64,000 nt of DNA from Charina bottae (GCA_023362775.1 JALMGJ010000017.1:21409501-21473500), one strand, 5' to 3'; counted from the stretch's first letter, positions 38,325-48,515 are shown. The notes: generated from the letters alone by a model not told the origin. A program made the numbers and translations.

Positions 38325-40790
38325 AGTTACATAGTTACATCTTTCCCCATTGTCATGGTCAGACCACGCCCTGGTGACCCTTAGACTCTCTTGTGCTGCC
38401 CCACTCCGCAGGGAGGCGGGACCTATTCAAATGGTCCGCCCCCGGCGACTGATGGACCCAGTGAGGTTTCAGAAGGAGCTGGGGGTTATTCCCGAGGACT
38501 TGCTTCACGGTCCAGTTGAGCTCCTGGCCGCGGCCTGGAATAGGGCCGCGGCTGGAGCCCTGGACAAGATCGCGCCTATGCGACCTCTCCGGCCCTGCTT
38601 GGCCCGCCGCTCTCCGTGGTTTTCCGAAGAGTTAAGGGCCTTGAAGAGGGTTAAGAGACGTCTAGAGCGCCGCTGGAGAAAGACGAAGACTGAATCTGAC
38701 CGAACACAATCTAGAGCCGCAGTTAAGGCCTACCTTGTGGCGGTAAGAGCGGCGAAACGTGAATATTTCTCCGCCCTTATTGCGTCCGCAGAATGCCGCC
38801 CGACGGCCCTCTTTAAAATTACAAGATCATTGTTGGGTCGGGAGCAGAGGGAGACCCACCTACAGGGCCGATCGGAAGAGTTTTCTGAGCATCTGCAGGA
38901 TAAAATCGCTCAGATTCATTCAAAGTTGGACTCCAAGCGTGAGACAGGATCTGTGGAGATGCCAGGGGCTCGTACTTACCATGTTATCTGGGAACAGTTT
39001 GATCCTGTTGCACCTGAGGAAGTAGACAGGATCCTTCGGACTGTGAACGCCACCACATGCCAGCTTGACCCTTGTCCCTCCTGGCTGGTGAAATCGGCCA
39101 GTCAGGTGACATGTGGATGGGTCCAGGCGATGATTAATTTGTCCTTGAGTCAGGGGGTGTTTCCGGAGGCCTTTAAGGAGGCGCTGGTGCACCCCCTCCT
39201 CAAGAAGCCGTCCCTGGACCCTACCATCCTGGGCAACTTTCGCCCAGTCTCCCACCTTCCCTTTTTGGGAAAGGTGGTTGAGAAGGTGGTGGCGTGGCAA
39301 CTCCAGAGGATTCTGGAGGAAACGGATTATCTAGACCCCTTCCAGTCAGGTTTCAGGCCGGGATATGGGACAGAGACCGCATTGGTCGCGCTTATCGATG
39401 ATCTCTGGCGAGAGCGGGATGGAGGGAGTGCGTCCATCCTAGCTCTCTTAGATCTCTCAGCGGCTTTTGATACTGTCGACCACGGTATACTTTTGGGACG
39501 GCTCAGGGAGTTGGGGGTGGGCGGCGTAGTTTTGCGCTGGTTCGCCTCCTTCCTCCAGGGCCGTTCCCAGTCGGTGTTGATAGGGGAGGAGAGAGCTGAC
39601 CCGCGGCCCCTGATTTGTGGGGTGCCGCAGGGGTCGGTTCTCTCTCCTCTCCTGTTCAACATCTACATGAAGCCACTGGGCGAGATCATCCGTCACCACG
39701 GGATGAGGTATCACCAATATGCTGATGATACCCAGTTATACATCTCCATCCCGGGTGAAGTAGGTGATGCGGTCGATGCCTTATCTCAGTGTCTGGAGGC
39801 TGTGGGGGTCTGGATGGGGAACAACAGGCTTCAACTGAACCCTGGTAAGACGGAGTGGCTGTGGATTGATGGCCCCGCTAGATCCGGGAAGTTGTCATCT
39901 TTGGTTCTGGGTGGGGTGGCACTACCTCGCTCGGATCCAGTGCGGAATCTGGGGGTCCTCCTGGACTCGCGACTCCTGCTCGAAGAGCAGGTGGCAGTCA
40001 CGGCCAGGAGGGCCTTTGCACAGCTTCGTGTTGTGCGCCAGTTACGCCCTTTCCTGGATCAGGAGGCCCTCCGAACAGTCACTCACGCCCTTGTCATATC
40101 CCGTATAGATTACTGTAATGCGCTCTACATGGGGCTACCCCTGAAGAGTATCCGGAAGCTTCAGCTGGTGCAAAATGCCGCGGCGCGAGCAGTTATGGGT
40201 GCCATGAGATCGGCACATGTTACACCTCTGCTACGCGAGCTGCATTGGCTACCAGTTTGCTTCCGGGTCCAATTCAAGGTGTTGGTGATTACCTTTAAAG
40301 CCCTACATGGCATAGGACCAGGGTACCTGAGGGACCGTCTCGTCCCAATAACGTCGACCCGCCCCACCCGTGCATGCAGAGAGGGCATGCTTCGGACCCC
40401 CTCAACAAGAGAATTCCATCTAGCGGGGTCCAGGAGGCGTGCCTTCTCTGCGATAGCGCCCGCCTTGTGGAATATCTTGCCCCCAGAGGTGAGACTGGCC
40501 CCTTCACTCCTGGCCTTTCGGAAGACCCTTAAGACCTGGCTCTGCCGCCGGTCCTGGGACGACAGAGGCGGCAGTGCCTCCTGGGGTTGGCTGGCCCCGT
40601 AGTGGTATGGTCCATCCTGCGGTCCCCCCTTGGATTTTATGTAATTTATTATTATTATTATTCAATGTATTTTAGATACTGTTTTTGTATTTTTAGACTT
40701 TCAATTGTTGTAACCCGCCCAGAGTCCCTTGCAAGGGAGATGGGCGGGGAATAAATTGAAATAATAAATAAATAAAATAATAAATAGTTG
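38325..40790 (+). mobile_element. L2-group LINE with open RT frame, inserted in ERV-B leader
   Basis: It begins inside the endonuclease C-terminus (SPLSWSDHALVTL), continues through a 750-codon open frame, a 3' end with CGCCCAGAGTCCCTTGCAAGGGAGATGGGCGGGG near 40717-40750 (split for quotation), and an AATAAATAAATAAAATAAT tail. It is the best preserved L2 in the window. The flanks resume as ERV-B leader with a TG run. Confidence 0.9.
38350..40602 (+). CDS. L2 endonuclease end plus reverse transcriptase, 750 codons, uninterrupted
   Basis: The frame is open from the 5' truncation to TAG 40600-40602. Domains: the last endonuclease block with the SDH histidine (residues 4-6), a basic linker (FSEELRALKRVKRRLERRWRK), RT fingers (LGNFRPVSHLPFLGKVVEK), motif A LLDLSAAFDTVDHGILL (about 365-380), motif B GVPQGSVLSPLLFNIYMK (about 420-440), catalytic YADD (457-460), then GKTEWLW, LGVLLDSRLL, RIDYCNALYMGLPLKSIRKL and a C-terminus ending SWGWLAP. 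It closely resembles the copy at 14841-17012. It lacks most of the endonuclease, so it is not autonomous, but the RT could be intact. Confidence 0.9.
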   Translation: MSWSDHALVTLRLSCAAPLRREAGPIQMVRPRRLMDPVRFQKELGVIPEDLLHGPVELLAAAWNRAAAGALDKIAPMRPLRPCLARRSPWFSEELRALKRVKRRLERRWRKTKTESDRTQSRAAVKAYLVAVRAAKREYFSALIASAECRPTALFKITRSLLGREQRETHLQGRSEEFSEHLQDKIAQIHSKLDSKRETGSVEMPGARTYHVIWEQFDPVAPEEVDRILRTVNATTCQLDPCPSWLVKSASQVTCGWVQAMINLSLSQGVFPEAFKEALVHPLLKKPSLDPTILGNFRPVSHLPFLGKVVEKVVAWQLQRILEETDYLDPFQSGFRPGYGTETALVALIDDLWRERDGGSASILALLDLSAAFDTVDHGILLGRLRELGVGGVVLRWFASFLQGRSQSVLIGEERADPRPLICGVPQGSVLSPLLFNIYMKPLGEIIRHHGMRYHQYADDTQLYISIPGEVGDAVDALSQCLEAVGVWMGNNRLQLNPGKTEWLWIDGPARSGKLSSLVLGGVALPRSDPVRNLGVLLDSRLLLEEQVAVTARRAFAQLRVVRQLRPFLDQEALRTVTHALVISRIDYCNALYMGLPLKSIRKLQLVQNAAARAVMGAMRSAHVTPLLRELHWLPVCFRVQFKVLVITFKALHGIGPGYLRDRLVPITSTRPTRACREGMLRTPSTREFHLAGSRRRAFSAIAPALWNILPPEVRLAPSLLAFRKTLKTWLCRRSWDDRGGSASWGWLAP

Positions 40791-40823
40791 GTAAGTACCC
40801 TCTAATTTTGTGTATTGTGCCCA

Positions 40824-40824
<1 letters not shown>

Positions 40825-40860
<36 letters not shown>
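40825..40860. repeat. (TG)n microsatellite
   Basis: An uninterrupted TG run just right of the L2 tail. Confidence 0.95.
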
Positions 40861-40863
<3 letters not shown>

Positions 40864-41099
40864 TCCCTGTGTATTCACCCCGACTGCTGACCAGAGCTGT
40901 GCGTCGAACCAGTCTAAGACGCCCCCAGGCCCCTGCGAGCCCTTGTTGGGCAACGACCAGGTCTCTAGGAAAGCAAAGCGAGACCGCTAGACACGCGTGC
41001 TCCAGCAGGTAGCAAGAGGTTGAGTGAGTGAAATAAATCATCTGGGCAACTACCAGTCTGCTGTCTGCTCCAAGTTAGTCCAGGACGGTGGTGTAGGAG

Positions 41100-41290
41100 G
41101 GGGGTCCGTACTTCACTAGGAAGTCCCCGGGGTGTGTAGGGAGCATCTAAACCGTAGACGGAAAGGAGGGCCCGTACTTCACTAGGAAGTCTCCAGGGTG
41201 TGAAGGCACCTAAAAACCGCAGGCGGTCAGGGGGGAGGATCTGTACTTCGTTAGGAAGTCTCCAAGGTGCAAAGGTACCTAAAACCGTGA
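41100..41290 (+). repeat. three tandem 67-70 bp units in ERV-B leader
   Basis: Units share (C/T)GTACTTC(A/G)(C/T)TAGGAAGTC and CTAAA(A)CCG motifs and start near 41104, 41171 and 41241. They are probably RNA-structural leader repeats. Confidence 0.85.
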
Positions 41291-42213
41291 TGTGATGGGG
41301 AGCACGAAGGTCTCCCTGGCTTCCCCGTTGGGTTGGGAAGGCTGCTCGCTGCCTGGGACGAGAGGATGCTCCAGGTCCAGGCAGGGATGCAGAAAAAGCC
41401 GTGCACGGTGGTATTGCCGAGAGTGGACTATATACACAGACACAGCTGGGAGCATAATTTGGCCTGAAGAGGGTAATTTCAACTATGCCATATTAAAAGT
41501 CTTGAGACCTAAATTGAAACCTTTGCACCTACCCTATTGGTGTTGTTTGGCAGGAATTAATGGCGCCTTTTATTGAAAAGAAAGAAACCTGTACCTGGCC
41601 AGTACAAGGGAAATTGAATTTTGTTCTTACCCACATGTTCTTTTTCCGCATCTGCTCTGGTACTTCGGTAGAAAGATGCTCCTCCCTTTCAAAAGGAACT
41701 GCACATGGTCTTTAGGACCCTGCAGCCAATTATCCATCTTGGGAGACATGCAGCTGCTGAGCATCTCTCTAACTAGAAACCAGATCTTCAACTTCCTGAG
41801 AAAACTGCTGAAGGTAGCTGAAAGACCCACAGCCTCAGTCCCTGGGTGAGCAGTCCCAGCTTGTTCTGTCTGGCTACAATTGGAGGGGAATGAAAAAGCC
41901 CCATAGCACTCTGTGCATGCTCCTTGGAGCCCCTGCAATTTGTGCAATCTCTTTTTCCAGCTGGAATGCTTGCAGCCCAGGCTTGTGAAAACCTAGAGCT
42001 ACCAGTAGTTTCTGCTTTGTTTCATTTTCTAAGTGTGTCTGTGCATGCACATGTGTTTTTGTCTATCTCTGTTTCTCGACCCTTTGTTGTGCTCTCTAAG
42101 ATGCTCTGGGCTACCATAGATGCCCATTGGGCCCCTAAGGCCCTGCTTCCACAGTTTGCCCCCTTGATGGAGAAACAGCCAAGGAAAGGAAGGAAAACAA
42201 TTTTTTTAGAGAG
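41291..42213. other. ERV-B interior, unassigned
   Basis: No gag or pol landmarks are recognisable; short ORFs here are not convincing. Confidence 0.35.
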
Positions 42214-42955
42214 AGCCAGTTTGGTGTAGAGATTAAAGGCACCAGGGTAGAAACTGGGAACATTGAGTTCTAGTCCTACCTTTGTTGCAAGTGTTAGAAG
42301 GAAATTTTATCTTACCAAATTCGTTCCTGAGCCGGGAGTAAAGAAACTGACAAATTGCATGAAGTTAGGAGTTTATTCACCCAAGAGCAAAAGCAATGAC
42401 AGCAAGCTGTTAGGTGGGCGGCCGCGCAGGACCCCCTTCCTACAGCACATTATATAGATTCCATTCAACGCCTCCTTTAGAAGACCACCCCTTACTCAGT
42501 TACCCATACTCCACCTTACCCTCATTCCATATTAGGAACTTCCTTCCATCCTTGCTAGGGCCCCTTGACCGTTATTAAACAATATCTTTCCTCTGAAGAA
42601 GCTATCCTTGGAAAGTACACTTTATCTTTCTATGGGCACAGCTATCTATCAAGGCCGGTTAGAAAGGAAGGGTAAGAAAGTCAACAAAACTCTTCAAGGA
42701 AATACAAAATGGTTTCAGAGCCATAATACAAGTGCATATGTTTCTAATATATGAATATGAAATATATTTGTATTTATATATACAGAAATGTAAGAATATG
42801 TTTACAATCCAACACAAGGAAGCCAGCTGGGTGATTTTGGGCCAGTCATTTTTCTCTCAGGCCTAGGAAGGACGCACTGGCAAGCCACTTCTGAAATCAT
42901 TGCCAAAAGACTGCCAGGACTCATCCAGGCATTTGCCAAATGGGTCAAAAAAAAA
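42214..42955 (+). mobile_element. tRNA SINE with BovB-like tail, split by a solo LTR
   Basis: The head is AGCCAGTTTGGTGTAGAGATT with GAGTTCTAGTCC (42214-42291). The body and tail (AGCCAGCTGGGTGA..GGGCCAGTCA, GCAAGCCACTTCTGAAA, CAGGACTCATCCAGGC, then poly-A) lie at 42819-42955. The solo LTR at 42292-42814 separates them. Confidence 0.85.
42292..42814 (-). mobile_element. solo LTR, related to ERV-B LTRs
   Basis: 523 bp, TGTTAGAAGG...CAATCCAACA in plus orientation, with 4-bp TSD CAAG (42288-42291 and 42815-42818). Read on the minus strand it has TATA-like CTATATAATG, then CTCTTGGGTGAATAAAC and an end GGTAAGATAAAATTTCCTTCTAACA. That end is recognisably similar to the ERV-B LTR end (TCTTGG(G)AATAAAC, GGTAAGATTCCTTCTAACA). 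It most likely arose by LTR-LTR recombination. Confidence 0.88.
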
Positions 42956-44560
42956 AAGGTACAAGAAAGGTCAGGGGAGAAGCCCCAGCCTAATGTTTTT
43001 TTTTCCAGGAAAATGTCCTGAAAAGTTTCCTACTCTTATTGTTTTGAGGCTTTAGTTCCCTGAAAACGAAAGCCCTAAAGCAATACTTTTTTCCCACTCT
43101 GTCCTGCCTCAATAGTGCTTTGCATTTCCTTTGTATTTATGAAATCTTAAAGGTCCTGCATGATCTCTGCCTCCTTGAGTGTGCCTCTTGCTAATTTCTC
43201 TCCCCCCCCCCCCATGTATATGTGTGTGCATGTGTGGCCTTAAGCCATCCCATCTTTGCTCTTTGTTTGATCCTACCTGTTAATGTTTACATGTGGTATA
43301 CAGTTGAGCTGTTAAGAATGTGTTAGACTTTGTTTTTTCTTTTAAACTTCCCTGTAAAACTTATAAAAGATGCCAGCCAAGCAGTAGGAATGCATGCTTG
43401 AACAATAAATTGAACTAAGCTAGAGAAAAGGAAAGGGCACCACCAAGTATAGCAACAGGCAATAAATCTGAATAAACTTTAACCAATGTTTCCTAAAACA
43501 ACTATCCTCTACTGCAGCTGCTGGACCATAGTTAAGCTATTCAAATGTTTCTTTATCTTCTCATTTCTGAGTCACTCATTGCTTTTTTAAGGCCCGTTAA
43601 TTTTCTCTTCTCTTGCAAGTCTATGGGCTCTGACTTTTTGCATCTCTTCAGGGTCATCTGCTAAGAAAGCCTCTAGCAGAAGCCTCCTAGACAGAAGCTT
43701 TACTCCTTTCCCTCTTTTGCCATCCCTCTTATCTACAGTTTGCCCCTTTCCCCACAAACGTGGCTATAAGGAGCAAATGGGGGGGGGGGGGGATGGAAGT
43801 TTATATTTTGTTCCAGGACAAGCAATCTAAATGGCCAGATACCCCAAGATCCTGATGGACAGACCAAAAGAAGCACTCCATGAACTGACTTGACACCAGA
43901 CCAGCCTTGCAGCTACCTCCAGTCTAAGAGTCAAAGTGAGAAAGAGCTCTGCAAAACTCTACCAAAAGGCTTCAGGTGTTTAGGGAAAAGCTGATGTCCC
44001 TTTACTGCACACTCCCACCCAAAGGCTGGTAAGAATCAAAGAAGGAAGCATTAGGCTGAATTATAAGTAAGATTAGGTTTGTTCCTTTGTCTGTCTGTCT
44101 GTCTCTCTCTGCTACATTTGGTTTCCTTCTTCCTCTCCCATAGAAGGCAAGAGCTCCCATTTTCCTCTGAAATCAGTGTCCCAGGTTTTCAAGCTGCCTC
44201 AGTTAAACAATTGCAACACAAACCAAGGAGTCTCTCAATGTTAATATTCCTGTTTCCCCAGCCAGGGTGTTAGACTGGGCAAGTGCTTGCTGCCCATTCA
44301 CTGGGTTAGCAGACGAGCCCAAGAAGGAACATACTGTACACTGGAAGCTGGGAGGAAAGGAAGTGTGTGGGTTCCCCTTTTGCCCCACCTGGTGCCTTAA
44401 CACAGGCATGTGGTAACACCCTCCTGCAGACAATAAATGCATCTGACTGCTGGGCCAGGGCTCTAAGTCAGATGGCCTCCCATAGAATGGCACGGAATTT
44501 GTATGAGGAGCTTGGCCTACAGTATTGCCATAATAACTATGTGTCCAGTATTTTAGAACA
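42956..44560. other. ERV-B interior or inserted DNA, unassigned
   Basis: 1.6 kb with no recognised gag/pol. A TATAAAAG (43364) and AATAAA (43405) pair hints at another decayed LTR around 43000-43450, not proven. Poly-C (43201) and poly-G (43781) runs are present. Confidence 0.35.
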
Positions 44561-44607
44561 GATAGCATGTAATACAGCACCAAAGCAATTGGCCCCTATA
44601 CAAACAA

Positions 44608-44830
44608 TTGCTAGCAAATAGTTTCCAGAGCAGGTTAGTTCTAGACCAGATTCTTGCAGCCAAAGGTGATGTTTGTACAGTAAGCAGGACAGAATGCTGT
44701 ACCTTTGCACCTGAGAGCCAAAAGAAGAGATCCACCCTGCGCCTACAAGACCCCAAGAAAAAAACTGCAAGAATCCATGGACTGAACCCTTTGATGTCTG
44801 TGGGAGATCGTGCTGGTTGCTGGAATCATC
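44608..44830 (+). pseudogene. ERV-B env transmembrane-subunit remnant
   Basis: The plus-strand frame shows SRLVLDQILAAKGDVC followed after six residues by CC. This is the immunosuppressive-domain-like segment and CX6CC motif typical of class I retroviral TM proteins. The segments before it (fusion peptide, SU) and after it (membrane anchor) are not recognisable. It is a broken relic in a provirus without pol. Confidence 0.7.
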
Positions 44831-45721
44831 CAAAGCATCACTTCAGTGGGACTTTGAGGCATGGATTTAATCTTTTAATCATTCCTTTTAGCCAAAAATG
44901 TGGACTGGAAAACCACCTCTTCTAAGCCTCTCCCCAAGAGGAGAGATCTCTCAACTCCAGACCTGCTTCAACAAATTGCTCATCATGCCAGATTACTTCA
45001 TTATTTGGACTTGTGCTTCTAGTGCAACCTGACCTTGCGCCAAGAGGAAGAACTTAAAGGGGGGGGGGACACTTGTTTTGCTTTCCTTTCTCTCTTCCCT
45101 ACACAGGTACTTCCAACGACTGTGGAGACAGAACACCCTGACCCAGACTTTGAACCAGGTGAAGCCTGCAGTGGTGGACCACAGTGTCAAATTGCTGTGC
45201 CCCTGACTACCACAAATCGAGCCAGTGAAGGATCAAGATGCTAACCAGTGGAGCTTGAAAAGGCTTTCTAGGACTCTGAACTATCTGGCACTTCAAAATC
45301 AACAAATTGGACTTTCTAATTTCGCCAGGAAGTTTTCAACACCACAGATGTCTGCCTGGGACAGGGGAAGGGACCTGTCTGTCTGCTGCCTTGCCCTAGG
45401 ATTAGAATGGCCCTTGCTTAGAATGTTCTAGGAATTCTCATCACACTCAATAAGCAAAAATCTTGAGCTGATACCTGGAATAATTTGTGGTCATGGTTGC
45501 CTGATGTTACTATGTGTTGTAGTAGGAATAAGCTATGATTTTGTTATGTTTTGGTTGCTGTTGCCAATGGCTTGCTACTTTTTCAATTTTTTCTATGTTT
45601 TGTGAATCTTCATTACTACAGGCCCAACCTGACATGACTGAAATGTATCGCAAGCTTGATGCTAAATATGGTTAAGTGTGCTTTAAAATTTTAGCATAAT
45701 TTTAATGCACAAACGGGGGAT
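44831..45721. other. ERV-B 3' interior, unassigned, ending in a purine run
   Basis: No ORF of note is present. AAACGGGGGA at 45711-45720 directly precedes TGTTGGGATC and looks like a polypurine tract, which would place the true start of the 3' LTR at 45722. Confidence 0.45.
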
Positions 45722-45796
45722 TGTTGGGATCTTCCCCCAGAACACTGTCTTCCCTCCATGTTGTCTTCCTCCAGAACATGTAAAGGAAGCCCCAAT

Positions 45797-46348
45797 TGTT
45801 AAAAAAGGTTACAAAATAGAATGAGTTTGATAATGCCAGAGATTAAGATGGAAAAGGAAGCCCAACTGCTTAGACAAAGGATTCCCTTCTGATTCAAAAG
45901 GTCAGCTCATTCACAGAACTTAGCCAGCCCATTCAGGTAGACCTTCTTCCCCAGCCAAACAGATCTCCATAATCAAATAACAAAAGATTCCTTCCAAGGT
46001 GCACATTCCAAGTAAGTAGACGAAGCCACAGCCCGCAGGGAACACAGACAGGAAACACAAACAGCAGGGGGCCCAACCACAGAGCTCCTCCTCTCTGAAG
46101 TCCGGCAAATTACACTTCTCTCAAGTTCCTAGGGGGCGGGGACACCTTTGCATAGCAACGACCAAGCTCTCCTATATAAATGGCCTGTGGGGGGAAATAC
46201 AGGTGTGGCCACCTTCCAACCAGCATATTCTATACTTCTGTATTCTGCATGTGCTCTTGGGAATAAACCTGCAAACCTCTGTTCCAGCAACTGCCTAGGT
46301 CTATTCATTCCCGGCTTGGGACGAACCTTGGTAAGATTCCTTCTAACA
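45797..46348 (+). repeat. ERV-B 3' LTR (homologous part)
   Basis: It aligns with 37567-38136, with several substitutions and one deletion of about 20 bp. It ends TTCTAACA followed by CCAT. The upstream 75 bp (45722-45796) may also belong to the LTR. Confidence 0.88.
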
Positions 46349-46409
46349 CCATCATACCAAGTAGTATGATCTGTTGTGTGAACCCCATCTCTGTGAGATG
46401 ACTCTAGAG

Positions 46410-46686
46410 CAGCCTTTCTCAAACTTTTGACCCTTGAAATATTTTTCAGGCCTCAGGGAACCCCTGTACATTCAGGCTCAAATATAGGCCAGAAGTTACA
46501 AAACTATTATATTCGTTTCATGTGTAGTCCTGTATATATCCACTAACAGTGTTCTTAATGTAAAAAGAAAGAATGAAACTTACCTCTTTAATGTGAAGTT
46601 GCCTGAATTTGAAATACTTTTTTAAATAAATTGTGATCTCCCAGGGAACCCCCAGGGTTCCACGGAACCCTGGTTGAGAAACTCTG
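46410..46686. mobile_element. hAT MITE, family 3 (TIR CAGCCTTTCTCAAAC)
   Basis: It begins CAGCCTTTCTCAAACTTTTGACCC and ends GGTTCCACGGAACCCTGGTTGAGAAACTCTG (the terminal 14 bp are the TIR). The putative 8-bp TSD CTCTAGAG/GGCTAGTG matches at 5 of 8 positions, so the insertion is old. Non-coding. Confidence 0.8.
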
Positions 46687-46739
46687 GGCTAGTGATATTC
46701 ACAGGAATTCTTTAACTTTAAGCCTTTGGAATTGGGATA

Positions 46740-46770
46740 TTCATTCATTCATTCATTCATTCATTCATTT
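46740..46770. repeat. (ATTC)n microsatellite at L2 tail
   Basis: About seven ATTC tetramers merge into the A-T rich tail of the adjacent minus-strand L2. Confidence 0.95.
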
Positions 46771-47774
46771 ATTTTATTATCTCAATTTATTCCCCGCCCA
46801 TCTCCCTTGCAAGGGACTCTGGGCGGGTTACAACAATTGAAAGTTTAAAAACTATACAAAAACAATATTTAAAATACATCCAATAATAATAATAATTTAC
46901 ATAAAATCCAAGATGGATTGGGGACCATAGGATGGATCGTATTACTACGGGGCCAGCCAACCCCAGGAGGCACTGCCGCCTCTGTCGTCCCAGGCCCGGC
47001 GGCAGAGCCAGGTCTTAAGGGCCTTCCGAAAGGCCAGGAGTGAAGGGGCCAGTCTCACCTCCGGGGGCAAGATATTCCATAAGGCGGGCGCTATCGCAGA
47101 GAAGGCACGTCTCCTGGACCCCGTTAGATGGAATTCTCTTGTTGAGGGGGTCCGAAGCATGCCCTCTCTGCATGCACGGGTGGGGCGGGCCGACGTTATC
47201 GGGACGAGACGGTCCCTCAGGTACCCTGGCCCTATGCCATATAGGGCTTTAAAGATAATCACCAACACCTTGAATTGGACCCGGAAGCAAACTGGTAGCC
47301 AATGCAGCTCGCATAGCAGAGGTGTTACATGTGCCGATCTCATGGCACCCATAACTGCTCGTGCCGCGGCATTCTGCACCAGCTGAAGCTTCCAGATACT
47401 CTTCAGGGGTAGCCCCATGTAGAGCGCATTACAGTAATCTATAAGGGAGATGACAAGGGCGTGAGTGACTGTTCGGAGGGCCTCCCGATCCAGGAAAGGG
47501 CGTAACTGGTGCACCACACGAAGTTGTGCAAAGGCCCTCCTGGCCGTGACTGCCACCTGCTCTTCGAGCAGGAGTTGCGAGTCCAGGAGGACCCCCAGAT
47601 TCTGCACTGGATCCGAGCGAGGTAGTGCCACCCCACCCAGAACCAAAGATGGCAACTTCCCGGATCTAGGGGGGCCATCAATCCACAGCCACTCCGTTTT
47701 ACCAGGGTTCAGCTGAAGCCTGTTGTTCCCCATCCAGACCCCCACAGCCTCCAGTCACTGAGATAAGGCATCGA
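46771..47774 (-). mobile_element. L2-group LINE 3' third
   Basis: A minus-strand L2, cut at its 5' end at the GATGCCTTATCTCAGTG position of the full copies (47774). It has a 3' end with GACTCTGGGCGGG and a TTATTTTATTATCTCAATTTATT tail. The family is the same as the 38-40 kb copy, with high similarity. Confidence 0.9.
46945..47745 (-). CDS. L2 RT C-terminal part, 266 codons, uninterrupted
   Basis: The open minus-strand frame starts at MGVWMGNNRLQLNPGKTEWLW, just after RT motif C. It continues through LGVLLDSQLLLEEQVAV, LIDYCNALYMGLPLKS, VTPLLCELHWLPVCFRV and WNILPPEVR to SWGWLAP and stop. It lacks catalytic RT motifs because of 5' truncation, so it is a fragment despite the intact frame. Confidence 0.88.
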   Translation of the reverse strand: MGVWMGNNRLQLNPGKTEWLWIDGPPRSGKLPSLVLGGVALPRSDPVQNLGVLLDSQLLLEEQVAVTARRAFAQLRVVHQLRPFLDREALRTVTHALVISLIDYCNALYMGLPLKSIWKLQLVQNAAARAVMGAMRSAHVTPLLCELHWLPVCFRVQFKVLVIIFKALYGIGPGYLRDRLVPITSARPTRACREGMLRTPSTREFHLTGSRRRAFSAIAPALWNILPPEVRLAPSLLAFRKALKTWLCRRAWDDRGGSASWGWLAP

Positions 47775-47867
47775 TATGGAGAATATTTACCACCAGATGG
47801 CACTGTTTGTAAACAGTTTAACTGAGATAGTAACTAAGGACTTCCATGAGGTAATTTTCTCTGAGAA

Positions 47868-48082
47868 ATTGCATTACCGCCCGAGCTCCGCCTCCTGTCA
47901 GATCAGCGGCGGCATTAGATTCTCATAGCGCAAACCCTGCTGTAAACTGCACATGCGAGGGATCTAGGTTGCGTGCTCCTTATGAGAAGTCAGAATCCTG
48001 AAACCATCCCCCCCCCCCGGTCCATGGAAAAATTGTCTTCCACGAAACCGGTCCCTGGTGCCAAAAAGGTTGGGGACCACTG
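47868..48082 (-). mobile_element. hAT-type element fragment shared with mammals (CAGTGGTCCCCAACC end)
   Basis: The minus strand begins CAGTGGTCCCCAACCTTTTT at 48082 and contains GGCACCAGGGACCGGTTTCG, then GAAGACAATTTTTCCATGG, a C-run, and at the far end CTGATCTGACAGGAGGCGG. I recall this combination as a common hAT-derived repeat in mammalian genomes; its database name is not certain to me. Only one terminus is present. Confidence 0.7.
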
Positions 48083-48515
48083 ACCTACAGCCTTCTGGGA
48101 TATTGGGAAGCCAAGTTTCAGCCCCTGAGCTTGATTGCCCTACCCTGTCATAAACCACAATGGTGGATTCACACCTGATAATCCAAAATGGAAAAAAAAT
48201 ACGCAAAGGTGTAGCACTATGTATGAATCCAATAACTCAATATAGCAAAAAGATGGTAATAAATACCTTTCTGTGGATTCTTATGTTATAGTTGTATGTA
48301 GGAGAACAGCAAGAATCACATTCTTTTCCATCAGTGCTTATGAAGGCTGGGGCTGTAAAATACTATGTTAGGCCTAAGTGGAAATTAAGCTTGCTTTTCT
48401 GGAAAGAAAACCCTTACTGGGCATTTGTTGTGAGAAAACATGGAAGAGGCAATATTATGTACACTACCTTGAACGCCTTGAGGAAAGGTGGAATATGTAT
48501 AAATAAAAAATGACA
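48083..48515. other. unassigned DNA
   Basis: About 430 bp; nothing recognised. Confidence 0.35.

Larger units (their letters stand above)
37567..46348 (+). mobile_element. ERV-B: older provirus carrying nested L2, SINE and solo LTR
   Basis: LTRs starting TGTTAAAAAAGG and ending TTCTAACA lie at 37567-38136 and 45797-46348 and differ by several substitutions plus a block deletion of about 20 bp. A 4-bp match CCAT (37563-37566, 46349-46352) may be the TSD. The interior contains a PBS-like TGGCACCCCAGATATGGGA after the 5' LTR, leader repeats at 41100-41290, and an env TM remnant at 44608-44830. It was interrupted by an L2 (38325-40790) and a SINE (42214-42955) with a solo LTR. No pol is recognised. 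The 3' LTR may really begin at 45722, directly after a purine run. Confidence 0.88.

Noticed and set aside
43364..43410. TATAAAAG and AATAAA pair suggesting another solo LTR near 43.0-43.5 kb
   Set aside because: No TG/CA ends or target duplication could be defined.
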